A stretch of 55,803 nucleotides of DNA. Source: Hyphomicrobiales bacterium (GTDB taxonomy: Bacteria > Pseudomonadota > Alphaproteobacteria > Rhizobiales > Ancalomicrobiaceae). This document shows, piece by piece, positions 35,000-45,647 of this stretch (position 1 is its first letter; each line of letters opens with the position of its first letter). Position numbers and translations under genes: made by a program. Under the pieces are notes generated by a model. The model was not told the DNA's origin. It was given only the letters and a program-made list of their open reading frames with translations, and searched no databases. Location of the stretch: positions 1 to 55,803 of the forward strand of contig JAJTBO010000023.1 of NCBI GenBank assembly GCA_021286855.1. The letters run 5' to 3'.

Positions 35000-35162
35000 T
35001 ATACCCCGGCGAAGCACGTCGAAGCGGGCGTTTCCGCCGACGACGGGCAGAGATCGAAACATGCGGCCCGCGGGATGCGCGGGTCGGAAGGGGGCCGTGA
35101 GCGGAACGCTCCACCCGAAACGCCCGACAGGGGTTCGGACGGCCTGCCGAAAGGAGAGAACC

Positions 35163-37058
<1,896 letters not shown>

Positions 37059-37086
37059 TCGCGGTGCTTCCTCCTCGTGAGACGAC

Positions 37087-37122
37087 GCGCGACCCGGTGT
37101 GAGGCTTCACGCCGGGTCGCGC
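37087..37122 (+). other. Hairpin between dnaK and dnaJ
   Basis: An 11-bp perfect stem GCGCGACCCGG/CCGGGTCGCGC (37087-37097 with 37112-37122), which can extend inward through GTGA/TCAC, lies between dnaK and dnaJ. No T-run follows. It probably sets a lower dnaJ than dnaK level by partial termination or by stabilising the dnaK message. Confidence 0.65.
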
Positions 37123-37171
37123 CGCATCTCGAGCAGCCCGACCGCCCCCGCATCGTCCGAACGGATCGACC

Positions 37172-38311
37172 ATGGCCAAGCGCGACTATTACGAAGTCCT
37201 CGGCGTCTCCAAGACGGCGGACGAGAAGGATCTGAAGGCGGCCTTCCGCAAGCTCGCCATGCAGTATCACCCGGACCGCAATCCGGGCGACGCCGAAGCC
37301 GAATCGCGCTTCAAGGAGATCAACGAGGCCTACGACGTCCTCAAGGACGGGCAGAAACGCGCCGCCTACGACCGCTTCGGCCACGCCGCCTTCGAGAACG
37401 GCATGGGCGGCGGCGGGGGCGCCGGCGGCTTCAACGGCGACTTCGCCCAGACGATGTCGGACATCTTCGAGAACTTCTTCGGCGGCGACTTCGGCGGCCG
37501 GTCGGGGCGCGGGTCGGGTCGCGAACGCGGCGCGGATCTGCGCTACAACATGGAGATCTCGCTCGAAGAGGCCTATGCGGGCAAGCAGGTCGAGATCAAG
37601 GTGCCGACCACGGTCACCTGCGAGGCCTGCTCCGGTTCGGGCGCCAAGCCCGGCACCTCGGCGCAGACCTGCCGCACCTGCGGCGGTCACGGGCGGGTGC
37701 GCGCCGTGCAGGGCTTTTTCACCATCGAACGGACCTGCCCGACCTGCCAGGGGCGAGGCCAGGTGATCCCGGATCCCTGCAAGGCCTGCGGCGGCTCCGG
37801 CCACACCTCGGTGGAGAAGACGCTCGCCGTCAACATTCCGGCCGGCATCGAGGACGGCAATCGGATCCGGTTGGCCGGCGAGGGCGAGGCGGGCGCGCAC
37901 GGCGGACCGGCCGGCGATCTCTACATCTTCGTTTCGATCCGGCCGCACGCCTTCTTCCAGCGCGACGGGGCGGACGTTTTCTGCGCCGTGCCGATCTCGA
38001 TGACGACCGCCGCGCTCGGCGGCACGATCGAAGTGCCGACGCTGTCGGGCGAGGCGGCGAAGGTGAAGATCCCCGAGGGCACCCAGAGCGGCAAGCGCAT
38101 CCCGCTCAAGGGCAGGGGCATGCCGATCTTGAGGACGCGCGGCCACGGCGACCTCTACATCCAGGTCGGCGTCGAGACGCCGCGCCATCTGACCAAACGG
38201 CAGCGCGAGCTGCTCGAGGAGTTCGAGACCGAGTGCTCCAAGGAGACGCATCCGGAGGCGCACGGCTTCTTCGCCAAGATGAAGGGCTTCTTCGACAATC
38301 TCGGCGGATGA
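37172..38311 (+). CDS. dnaJ: Molecular chaperone DnaJ (Hsp40)
   Basis: Co-chaperone of 379 residues that stimulates DnaK ATPase and delivers substrates. J-domain [20 protein letters not shown] with the HPD motif in [11 protein letters not shown] (about 33-35), a Gly/Phe region ([15 protein letters not shown]) and four zinc-finger repeats: [24 protein letters not shown] and CKACGGSG. The C-terminal substrate domains follow. It is a full-length type I DnaJ. It lies 113 bases after dnaK with an intervening hairpin. Confidence 0.98.
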   Translation: MAKRDYYEVLGVSKTADEKDLKAAFRKLAMQYHPDRNPGDAEAESRFKEINEAYDVLKDGQKRAAYDRFGHAAFENGMGGGGGAGGFNGDFAQTMSDIFENFFGGDFGGRSGRGSGRERGADLRYNMEISLEEAYAGKQVEIKVPTTVTCEACSGSGAKPGTSAQTCRTCGGHGRVRAVQGFFTIERTCPTCQGRGQVIPDPCKACGGSGHTSVEKTLAVNIPAGIEDGNRIRLAGEGEAGAHGGPAGDLYIFVSIRPHAFFQRDGADVFCAVPISMTTAALGGTIEVPTLSGEAAKVKIPEGTQSGKRIPLKGRGMPILRTRGHGDLYIQVGVETPRHLTKRQRELLEEFETECSKETHPEAHGFFAKMKGFFDNLGG

Positions 38312-38406
38312 CGTTTCGACGGTCGCATTCGCCGGACCGACATAGTAACGTCACGTCGGCGACGCAGGTTCGCGAACCTCATCGCCCTTCCTCCTCGGAG
38401 CCTTCC

Positions 38407-39027
38407 ATGGGACAAGCCAAGAAGCGTGCCGCCGCCACCGATGGTCTCGGCCACAAGGTTCTCGACGAGGTTCGGTTTCTCAAGAATTGGATCGACAAGC
38501 CGTTGGTGACCGGCGCGGTGGCGCCGTCGTCGCCGCAGCTGGCGCGACTGATGGCGTCCTATGTCGATCCGGCGCGCCCCGGCCTCGTCGTCGAGCTCGG
38601 ACCCGGCACCGGCGTCGTCACCCAGGCGCTGATCGAACGGGGCGTCGCCCCGGAGCGGATCGTCTCGATCGAATACAACGGCGACTTCTGCGCCCTGCTG
38701 CGGCAGCGCTATCCCGGCGTCCACTTCGTCCACGGCGACGCCTATCGCATGCCGCAGGCGATCGCCGGGCTGGTCGGCGCCGAGCCGCATCCGCTGTGCG
38801 CCGTGGTGTCGAGCCTGCCGCTGTTCACCCGGCCGCTGCCGGAACGGACGCGGCTCCTCGACGAATCCTTCACCCGGATGGCGCCGGGCGGGCCGTTCAT
38901 CCAGTTCTCCTATGCGCTGGTCTCGCCGGTGCCGCACGGCGCGACGCGCTTCGAGATCGAACGCTCCGGCTGGGTGATGCGCAACCTGCCGCCGGCGCGG
39001 GTGTGGGTCTATCGCCGCTTCGACTGA
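38407..39027 (+). CDS. PmtA-like SAM-dependent methyltransferase
   Basis: Rossmann-fold methyltransferase of 206 residues. The SAM site is VVELGPGTGVVTQALIERG (motif I, about 62-80), with IVSIEYNGDF as motif II and VVSSLPLFTRP as the post-II region. It resembles rhizobial phospholipid N-methyltransferase PmtA, which makes phosphatidylcholine from phosphatidylethanolamine, and the gene position after dnaJ and before pyrF matches the conserved rhizobial order. It could equally be an rRNA adenine-type relative, so the lipid substrate is inferred. Confidence 0.78.
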   Translation: MGQAKKRAAATDGLGHKVLDEVRFLKNWIDKPLVTGAVAPSSPQLARLMASYVDPARPGLVVELGPGTGVVTQALIERGVAPERIVSIEYNGDFCALLRQRYPGVHFVHGDAYRMPQAIAGLVGAEPHPLCAVVSSLPLFTRPLPERTRLLDESFTRMAPGGPFIQFSYALVSPVPHGATRFEIERSGWVMRNLPPARVWVYRRFD

Positions 39028-39066
39028 CGGCGTCGACGTTTCTCCGTGGAACGTTCGGGGCCGACG

Positions 39067-39651
39067 ATGATCCTCCACTACGTCACGCACCCTCAGGTGG
39101 CGATCGATCCGACCGTGCCGGTGCCGCGATGGGGCCTGTCCGAGCGCGGCCGTGAACGGGCTCGCGCCGCCGCGCGATGCCGGTGGATGGACGAGGTCGG
39201 GCGCATCGTCTCCTCCGACGAGACCAAGGCGATCGAAACCGCGGAAATCCTCGTCGAGGCGCGGGGCATGGCGCTCGCGGTCCGCCCCGGGCTGCACGAG
39301 AACGACCGCTCGGCGACCGGCTTCCTGCCGCCGCCGGAGTTCGAGGCGACGGCCGATCGCTTCTTCGCCGAACCGGAGACAAGCGTACGAGGGTGGGAAC
39401 GGGCGGTCGACGTCGCCGATCGGGTCGAACGGGCGCTCGCCGCGACGCTGGCGGAGGCAGGCGGCGCGGGCGATCTGCTGCTCGTCGGGCACGGGGCGGC
39501 CGGAACCCTGCTGTGGTGCCGCCTCGTCGGTCTGCCGATCGATCGCGCGCAGGACCAGCCGGCGGGCGGCGGCCATCGCTGGACGTTCGATCTCGCCCAG
39601 CGTCGCGCGGTCGCGGCGTGGCGGCCGTTCGAGATCGACGACGCGGCCTGA
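39067..39651 (+). CDS. Histidine phosphatase family protein with altered RHG motif
   Basis: Protein of 194 residues with the phosphoglycerate mutase-like histidine phosphatase fold. The catalytic RHG motif is replaced by THP: MILHYVTHPQVAID keeps H8 but lacks the phosphate-binding Arg. The remaining pattern is normal: LSERGRERA, IVSSDETKAIETAEIL, and the second His in LLLVGHGAAG (H142). Related proteins with a YVTHP start and WGLSExGRxRA are common in Hyphomicrobiales, so this looks a stable subgroup, either inactive or with altered phosphate binding. The ATG at 39067 starts the fold; a GTG at 39046 is possible. It lies between the PmtA-like gene and pyrF. Confidence 0.8.
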   Translation: MILHYVTHPQVAIDPTVPVPRWGLSERGRERARAAARCRWMDEVGRIVSSDETKAIETAEILVEARGMALAVRPGLHENDRSATGFLPPPEFEATADRFFAEPETSVRGWERAVDVADRVERALAATLAEAGGAGDLLLVGHGAAGTLLWCRLVGLPIDRAQDQPAGGGHRWTFDLAQRRAVAAWRPFEIDDAA

Positions 39652-39713
39652 CCCTTGTCGAAGGGGCGGCGGGCGGACTAAATCCGAGCGAACCCGTTTC
39701 GGAGAACCCGCTC

Positions 39714-40439
39714 ATGGCCTTTCACGCCGCCCATCCCCGCGACCGCCTGATCCTAGGTCTCGATCTGCCCTCGGTCGAGGAGGCGACGCGCGCCGTCGAA
39801 GAGACGCGCGGCGCGGTCGGCGTCTACAAGATCGGCTATCGGCTGGTCTTCGCCGGCGGGCTCTCGCTCGTCGAACGACTGGTCGGCGAGGGCGAGAAGG
39901 TCTTTCTCGACGTCAAGCTGCTCGACATCGACAACACCATCGCCGAAGGGATCGAATCGATCCTCCGGCTCGGCGTCGACTGGGTGACGCTGCACGCCTA
40001 TCCGAAGGCGATGCGGGCGGCGGTGGCGGCGCGCGACGCGGCCGGGTCGGAGCGCACCAAGTTGCTCGGCGTGACCGTGCTGACCTCGATGGACGACGGC
40101 GACCTGAAGGCGGCGGGCTACGCCGCGACGGTCGCCGATCTGGTCGAGGCGCGGGCGCGCGACGCGGTGGCGGCGGGAATGGACGGCATCGTCTGCTCGG
40201 CGGCGGAGGCGGCGCGGCTGCGCGCGGCGGTCGGGCCGGATCTGGCCCTGGTGACGCCGGGGGTGAGGCCGCTCGGCGCGGCGGCGGGCGATCAGAAGCG
40301 GGTGACGACGCCGGGCGCGGCGATCCGCGCCGGCGCCGACCTTCTGGTCGTGGCGCGGCCGATCCTGGGAGCGGCCGATCGCCGGGCGGCGGCGGCGCGG
40401 ATCGTCGATGAGATCGCCGAGGCATGCGAAAATCGCTGA
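39714..40439 (+). CDS. pyrF: Orotidine 5'-phosphate decarboxylase
   Basis: TIM-barrel decarboxylase of 241 residues giving UMP from OMP in pyrimidine synthesis. Active-site residues are visible: LILGLDLPSVEEA, YKIGYRL, the DxKxxD tetrad in VFLDVKLLDIDNTIAEG, LHAYPKAM and the phosphate Arg and Gly segment LVTPGVRPLGAAAGDQKRVT. The start at 39714 has GGAG upstream; longer frames lack similarity. It ends the dnaJ-pmtA-like-pyrF stretch and is closed by a strong terminator. Confidence 0.95.
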   Translation: MAFHAAHPRDRLILGLDLPSVEEATRAVEETRGAVGVYKIGYRLVFAGGLSLVERLVGEGEKVFLDVKLLDIDNTIAEGIESILRLGVDWVTLHAYPKAMRAAVAARDAAGSERTKLLGVTVLTSMDDGDLKAAGYAATVADLVEARARDAVAAGMDGIVCSAAEAARLRAAVGPDLALVTPGVRPLGAAAGDQKRVTTPGAAIRAGADLLVVARPILGAADRRAAAARIVDEIAEACENR

Positions 40440-40464
40440 GATTGTATGCGAACGTATTACGAAA

Positions 40465-40500
40465 GCGCCGCACAATAAAAAATTGTGCGGCGCAATTGTT
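40465..40500. terminator. Strong terminator after pyrF
   Basis: A perfect 12-bp stem GCGCCGCACAAT/ATTGTGCGGCGC (40465-40476 with 40482-40493) closes an AAAAA loop and is followed by AATTGTTT. Read backwards the flanking bases are also A/T-containing, so it may act in both directions. It separates pyrF from the acetate uptake operon. Confidence 0.88.
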
Positions 40501-40746
40501 TCATTGGTGAGACAAATTATTGCGTCTTAAGTAGCTATACGAAGGGCGGGGTATCGCCAAAGATTGCCAAAAGGCAAATTTCGGCCATGGCGGCTCGCAT
40601 TCCGGGGCGAGTCTGCTTCTGTCCGGGGGAAACCGGAGCAAGACGTTCCAAAGCCGTTCGGTGGGTCCGTTCATCTCCGGATGAACGCCGTCGAGCCGCG
40701 TCGGCGTCGGTCTGCCCCCAACAAGAAATCAAGGGAGGTATTCCTC
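40501..40746 (+). promoter_or_regulatory. Upstream region of the DUF485-actP operon
   Basis: The 307-base gap 40440-40746 holds no gene. After the terminator there is an AT-rich promoter-like stretch (40495-40545), a TTGCC-AAAA-GGCAA dyad (40564-40577), a TCCGG-GGGAAA-CCGGA repeat near 40622 and a GTTCATC-TCCG-GATGAAC dyad (40669-40686). These are candidate operators or leader hairpins for acetate-responsive control; no -35/-10 pair is convincing. The DUF485 gene then has a good AGGGAGG ribosome site. Confidence 0.4.
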
Positions 40747-41052
40747 GTGAGTAGCGACATCGCAAAGAAGGTACGGGCGAACCCGAAGTTCGCGGAGCTC
40801 GTATCCACCCGCAACAGCCTGGGTATGAAGCTGACGATCGCCACGCTCGTCCTCTACTACGGCTTCATTCTCCTCATCGCGTTCGATCCGAAGCTTCTCG
40901 GCACGAAGATCGGCGCCGGCGTCATGACCCTCGGCATGCCGGTGGGCCTCGTCGTCATCATTCTCTCCTTCGTGATCGTGGGCATCTACGTGAAGAAGGC
41001 CAACGCCAGCTTCGATCAGCTGACCAAGCAGATCGTCGAGGAGACCAAGTGA
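40747..41052 (+). CDS. DUF485 domain membrane protein (YjcH-like)
   Basis: Small inner-membrane protein of 101 residues, the usual partner of the acetate symporter ActP. It shows [20 protein letters not shown] and two transmembrane helices (about 27-47, [20 protein letters not shown], and about 59-82, [20 protein letters not shown]), with the DUF485 feature [12 protein letters not shown] afterwards. The start is GTG at 40747, eight bases after AGGGAGG. Its stop overlaps the actP start (TGATG). It is thought to aid ActP, but its exact role is not established. Confidence 0.92.
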   Translation: MSSDIAKKVRANPKFAELVSTRNSLGMKLTIATLVLYYGFILLIAFDPKLLGTKIGAGVMTLGMPVGLVVIILSFVIVGIYVKKANASFDQLTKQIVEETK

Positions 41053-42734
41053 TGTCGCGTCTGAAGACCCTCCTCACCACGGCGTTCCTCAGCGCCCTGC
41101 CGACGCTGGCGCTCGCCGCCGGCCCCGACGCCGGTCAGACCCAGCAGCAGGCCACGAACTGGACCGCCATCGGCATGTTCGTCGCCTTCGTGCTCTTCAC
41201 GCTCGGCATCACCTACTGGGCGGCCAAGCAGAGCCGTTCGGCCGCGCAGTTCTACACCGCCGGCGGCGGCATCACCGGCTTCCAGAACGGCCTCGCGATC
41301 GCCGGCGACTACATGTCGGCGGCGTCGTTCCTCGGCATCTCCGGCCTCGTCTACATGTCCGGTTACGACGGCCTGATCTACTCGGTCGGCTTCCTGGTCG
41401 GCTGGCCGATCGTGACCTTCATGATCGCCGAGCCGCTGCGCAACCTCGGCAAGTTCACCTTCGCCGACGTCGCCTCGTTCCGCTTCGGCCAGACCCCGAT
41501 CCGCGTTCTCGCGGCGATCGGCACCCTGGTCGTCGTCGCCTTCTACCTGATCGCTCAGATGGTCGGCGCGGGTCAGCTGATCAAGGTTCTGTTCGGCCTG
41601 CCCTACAACTACGCCGTCGTCGTCGTCGGCGTGCTGATGATCGTCTACGTCACCTTCGGCGGCATGGTCGCCACCACCTGGGTGCAGATCATCAAGGCGG
41701 TGCTGCTGCTCTCCGGCGCCACCTTCATGTCGGTGATGGTGCTCGCGCACTACGGCTTCTCGCCCGAGGCGCTGTTCGCCGAGGCCGTGAAGATCCATCC
41801 GAAGCACGAGGCGATCATGTCGCCCGGCGGTCTCGTCTCCAACCCGATCTCGGCGGTGTCGCTCGGTCTCGCCCTGATGTTCGGCACGGCCGGCCTGCCG
41901 CACATCCTGATGCGCTTCTTCACCGTGAAGGACGCCCAGGCGGCGCGTAAGTCGGTGTTCTACGCCACCGGCTTCATCGGCTACTTCTACATCCTGACCT
42001 TCATCATCGGCTTCGGCGCGATCGTGCTGGTCTCGGCCAATCCGGACTACCTGACCGACGCCACCAAGCCGCTCCTGTCGATCCGCGGCGGCTCCAACAT
42101 GGCGGCGATCCATCTGGCCGACGCGGTCGGCGGCGAAGCCTTCCTCGGCTTCATCTCGGCCGTCGCCTTCGCCACCATCCTGGCGGTCGTCTCGGGTCTG
42201 ACCCTGTCGGGCGCCTCGGCGATCTCCCACGACATCTACGCCACCGTCATGAAGGGCGGCAAGGCGAACGAGGCCGACGAAATCCGCGTCTCGAAGATGT
42301 CGACCGTGGTGCTCGGCATCATCGCCGTCGCCCTCGGCATCGCCTTCGAGAAGCAGAACGTCGCGTTCATGGTCGGCCTGGCCTTCGCCATCGCCGCTTC
42401 CGCGAACTTCCCCGTGCTGCTGATGTCGCTGAAGTGGAAGGGCTGCACCACCCGCGGCGCGGTCATCGGCGGCTTCCTCGGCCTCGCGGCCGCCACCTTC
42501 GGCGTCATCTTCTCGCCGTCGGTGTGGGAAGCGGTCATGGGCAACCCGAAGGGCTCGGCTCTGATCCAGCTGTCCAACCCGGCGATCTTCTCCATGCCGA
42601 TCGCCTTCATCGGCATCTGGATCTTCTCGCTGCTCGACGGCTCGGCTCGCGCCCAGGCCGACAAGGACGGCTACGAAGATCAGTACATCCGGTCGGAGAC
42701 GGGCATCGGCGCCGCCGGCGCGTCCGCTCACTGA
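41052..42734 (+). CDS. actP: Cation/acetate symporter ActP
   Basis: Sodium:solute symporter family transporter of 560 residues that takes up acetate, and in some species glycolate or pyruvate, with a cation. An N-terminal signal-like segment ([20 protein letters not shown]) precedes about 13 membrane helices. Landmarks: [62 protein letters not shown] and [20 protein letters not shown]. This is the SSS-family signature. Translation is coupled to the DUF485 gene. Two tandem hairpins follow it. Confidence 0.95.
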   Translation: MSRLKTLLTTAFLSALPTLALAAGPDAGQTQQQATNWTAIGMFVAFVLFTLGITYWAAKQSRSAAQFYTAGGGITGFQNGLAIAGDYMSAASFLGISGLVYMSGYDGLIYSVGFLVGWPIVTFMIAEPLRNLGKFTFADVASFRFGQTPIRVLAAIGTLVVVAFYLIAQMVGAGQLIKVLFGLPYNYAVVVVGVLMIVYVTFGGMVATTWVQIIKAVLLLSGATFMSVMVLAHYGFSPEALFAEAVKIHPKHEAIMSPGGLVSNPISAVSLGLALMFGTAGLPHILMRFFTVKDAQAARKSVFYATGFIGYFYILTFIIGFGAIVLVSANPDYLTDATKPLLSIRGGSNMAAIHLADAVGGEAFLGFISAVAFATILAVVSGLTLSGASAISHDIYATVMKGGKANEADEIRVSKMSTVVLGIIAVALGIAFEKQNVAFMVGLAFAIAASANFPVLLMSLKWKGCTTRGAVIGGFLGLAAATFGVIFSPSVWEAVMGNPKGSALIQLSNPAIFSMPIAFIGIWIFSLLDGSARAQADKDGYEDQYIRSETGIGAAGASAH

Positions 42735-42741
42735 TCTCACG

Positions 42742-42812
42742 GCCGAGGCGGGAAACCGCCTCGGCTCACCTCTTCGAACGGCCGGGCGCTCCATCGAGCT
42801 TCCGGCCGTTCG
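42742..42812 (+). terminator. Tandem hairpins after actP
   Basis: The first hairpin pairs GCCGAGGCGG with its complement (42742-42751 with 42756-42765) around a GAAA tetraloop. The second pairs CGAACGGCCGG with its complement (42775-42785 with 42802-42812), with an inner GCTC/GAGC stem. Neither has a clear T-run, so they probably stabilise or partly terminate the transcript. The remaining gap to 42996 holds nothing further. Confidence 0.6.
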
Positions 42813-42996
42813 TCTCTGACGGAATGTCCGTTGCGGAAGAGGGGCCGCGAGGGAAAAGTTCCGTGGGGACGCGCGAACCGTCGGCCGGATCGGCCGGATC
42901 ACGCGAATCGGTTCGTATCTCCATGTTCCGCCCTCGGGTCATCGGCTCGACGGCGTTCCGCGCCCTCGCGGCGCCTTCTCCTTCGGTGAGCCTCGG

Positions 42997-44811
42997 ATGC
43001 CCAGATCCTTCGACACGAAGAGCCCGCCCTTCGATCGCCTCAACGAGGAACAGGCGGGCGAACTCGTCGCCTCGCTCGACATCGGCTATTGGCCGAAGGG
43101 GCAGGCGATCCTGACGCGGGGGGCCTCCTCCGACCACTATCACGTGGTGCTGAAGGGAACGGTCGAGGAGCACGACGACGACGGGCACGTCGTCGCGGTG
43201 CTCGGCCCGAAGGAGACCTTCGGCGCGCGGGCGGTGGTGCACGGCGGCGCCGGCGCGCGCTACGTGGCGGCGGAGGAGACGCTGACCTATCTGGTGCCGC
43301 GCGAGACGCTGCTCGATCTCATCCACCGTAATCCGGGCTTTGCGGCGTTCTTCTATTCCGACATCTCGCGCAAGCTCGCCGAGGTCGCCAAGGGCGACAA
43401 GGGCCAGGGGCTCGAGGGCGTGTTGCGCACCCGCATCGCCGAGGCGCGTCTGCGTCCGCCGGTGTTCATCGAAGCTTCGGCGTCGATCGAAGAGACCGAA
43501 CGGCGAATGACCGACACCGACACCAACAGCCTGCTGGTGCGCGACGGCGACAAGGTCGGCATCGTGACGCGGACCAATCTGTCCAAGGCGGCGATCCTCG
43601 CCAAGCTGCCGCTGACCACGCCGGTCGGCGAATGCTCCAGCTGGGGGCTGATCGGCGTCGACGAGAACGAATTCGTCTTCGACGCGCTGATCACCATGAC
43701 GCGCCACAACAAGCGCCGGCTGGTGGTGACGCGCGCCGGCGAGAAGGTCGGCATCCTCGAGGACATCGACATCCTCGGCCTGTTCGCCGGCAATTCGCAG
43801 CTGATCCCCGGCCGGATCGACCGGGCGAAGGGCGTCGAGGACCTCGTCGACGCGGCGGCGGACATCCAGGGCCAAGTGGTGCGGCTGCACCATCAGGGCG
43901 TCAAGGTGCGCGACATCGCGGCGATCACCTCCGATCTCAACCGGCATCTCTTCCGACGGCTGTTCGCGCTGATCGCGCCGGCGTCGATCGCGGAGGCCGG
44001 GTGTCTGATCGTGATGGGGTCCGAGGGGCGCGGCGAACAGACGGTGCGCACCGACCAGGACAACGGCCTGCTGCTCGCCCACCCGGTCCCGGAGGAGGAT
44101 CTCGTCCGGTTCCGCGCCGAATTCCAGGGGGCGCTCGCCTCGTTCGGCTTCCCACCCTGTCCGGGCAACGTGATGGTCTCCAACCCGATGTGGTCGCAGA
44201 CGATCGACGATTTCGTCGGCCAGCTGAAGCGGTGGGTGCATCAGCCGGACGCGGAGAGCCCGATGCATCTGGGCATCTTCTTCGACGCGGTGGCGGTGGC
44301 GGGCGACGGCGATCTGCTCGCCCGGGCGAAACGCGAGTTCATCGGCATGATGGCCGGCGAGACGGCGGCGATCGCCCATTTCGCCAAGGCGATCGATCAG
44401 TTCCCCGGACCGGGCGGGGTGATCAGCTCGATCCTGGCGACGGTCGGCCACGAGGAGCCGATCGATCTGAAGAAGTCCGGCACCTTCCCGATCGTGCACG
44501 GGATCCGGTCGTTGGCGATCGAGAAGGGGCTGATCGAGACCTCGACGGTCGAGCGGATCCAGAAGATCGCCGAGGGCCATTTCTTCGACGAGGCCTTCGC
44601 CCGCGAGCTCTCCGAGGCCTTCGGCTATTTCATGGAACTGCGGCTGAAGTCGCAGATCCGAGCGCATCTGGCCGGCACGACGGAGGGCGAATCGCTCCTG
44701 AAACCGTCCGATCTGACGACGCTCGACCGCGACCTCCTGCGCGACGCGCTCCGGGTGGTGAAGCGGTTCCGCGAGATCGTGCGTTCGCACTTCAAGCTCG
44801 GCATGTTCTGA
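42997..44811 (+). CDS. cNMP-binding, CBS and DUF294 nucleotidyltransferase-like protein
   Basis: Cytoplasmic multidomain protein of 604 residues. The order is a cyclic-nucleotide-binding-type domain (about 15-120, KGQAILTRGASSDHYHVVLK), two CBS motifs (about 150-270, SLLVRDGDKVGIVTRTNLSK and RLVVTRAGEKVGILEDIDIL), a DUF294/GlnD-like nucleotidyltransferase with GSEGRGEQTVRTDQDNGLLL (GS and DxD metal-site pattern, about 345-365), and the DUF294 C-terminal helical domain. Related proteins are usually next to an exonuclease gene and ActP, as here. It may sense adenosine nucleotides and modify or regulate a partner; the reaction is unknown. Confidence 0.9.
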   Translation: MPRSFDTKSPPFDRLNEEQAGELVASLDIGYWPKGQAILTRGASSDHYHVVLKGTVEEHDDDGHVVAVLGPKETFGARAVVHGGAGARYVAAEETLTYLVPRETLLDLIHRNPGFAAFFYSDISRKLAEVAKGDKGQGLEGVLRTRIAEARLRPPVFIEASASIEETERRMTDTDTNSLLVRDGDKVGIVTRTNLSKAAILAKLPLTTPVGECSSWGLIGVDENEFVFDALITMTRHNKRRLVVTRAGEKVGILEDIDILGLFAGNSQLIPGRIDRAKGVEDLVDAAADIQGQVVRLHHQGVKVRDIAAITSDLNRHLFRRLFALIAPASIAEAGCLIVMGSEGRGEQTVRTDQDNGLLLAHPVPEEDLVRFRAEFQGALASFGFPPCPGNVMVSNPMWSQTIDDFVGQLKRWVHQPDAESPMHLGIFFDAVAVAGDGDLLARAKREFIGMMAGETAAIAHFAKAIDQFPGPGGVISSILATVGHEEPIDLKKSGTFPIVHGIRSLAIEKGLIETSTVERIQKIAEGHFFDEAFARELSEAFGYFMELRLKSQIRAHLAGTTEGESLLKPSDLTTLDRDLLRDALRVVKRFREIVRSHFKLGMF

Positions 44812-44821
44812 GGAGGCGGCG

Positions 44822-45493
44822 ATGTTGCGATGGCTGAAACGCCGCCTCGATCTGATGCGCTTGACGGATCCGCGCTGGCGGCCGCTGTTCGACGAGGACG
44901 CCTCCGGCGAGGTGGTGACGGTCGACTGCGAGACGACCGGCTTCGACACGAAGCTCGACGACATCATCTCGATCTCGGCGATCCGGATCCGCGGCAATCA
45001 GATCCTGACCTCGCAGGCGTTCAACGCCTTCGTCCGGCCGGAGGCGGAGATGCGGGCCGACGCGATCCGGGTCCATCAATTGCGGGCCATCGACGTCGAG
45101 AACGCCCGGTCGATGCGCGAGGTGCTGCCGGAGTTCCTCGACTTCCTCGGCGGGCGGCCGTTGATCGGCTATTGGATCGACTACGACGCGGCGATGATCG
45201 ACCGATACGTGAAGAGCTACTACGGCTTCTCGCTGCCCAATCGGCGGATCGAGGTGTCCGGGCTCTATTACGACCGCAAATACGGCGACGCGCCGCAGGG
45301 CACCCAGGTCGATCTCTCCTTCGCGGCGATCACCAAGGATCTGGGCCTCAGGACGTTGGCGTTGCACGACGCCTTCAACGACGCCCTGTCGGCCGGCGAG
45401 ATGTACGTGCAGCTGACCGACATGCAGGCGCGCGGGGTGAAGATCGCACGTGAACGCACCCACGACGCGACCGCGTCGATCACCGCCGGGTGA
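44822..45493 (+). CDS. DEDDh 3'-5' exonuclease (DnaQ-like)
   Basis: Exonuclease-fold protein of 223 residues. The DEDDh motifs are visible: Exo I VTVDCETTGFDTK (D and E, about 33-35), Exo II LIGYWIDYDAAMIDRYVKSY (about 115-134) and Exo III ALHDAFNDALSAGEMY, with the His and Asp. It resembles the epsilon subunit of DNA polymerase III and RNase T relatives but lacks polymerase-binding features. It starts 10 bases after the DUF294 gene with AGGAGG, so the two are one operon. This exonuclease-DUF294 pair next to ActP is widely conserved; the substrate is unknown. Confidence 0.88.
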   Translation: MLRWLKRRLDLMRLTDPRWRPLFDEDASGEVVTVDCETTGFDTKLDDIISISAIRIRGNQILTSQAFNAFVRPEAEMRADAIRVHQLRAIDVENARSMREVLPEFLDFLGGRPLIGYWIDYDAAMIDRYVKSYYGFSLPNRRIEVSGLYYDRKYGDAPQGTQVDLSFAAITKDLGLRTLALHDAFNDALSAGEMYVQLTDMQARGVKIARERTHDATASITAG

Positions 45494-45647
45494 GGCGTCC
45501 AAAAAAACGAAGGATGGACGTCCCGCCCCTTGCGTCGCGGGGCGCGAAAGGTCAAGGTCGTCGCCCCCGGCGTCGTCGGACCGAGACCAGTGAACGACGG
45601 GCGCGCCACGTCAGCGGCGGCCCGAGACCAGCCTTCGGAACACATCG

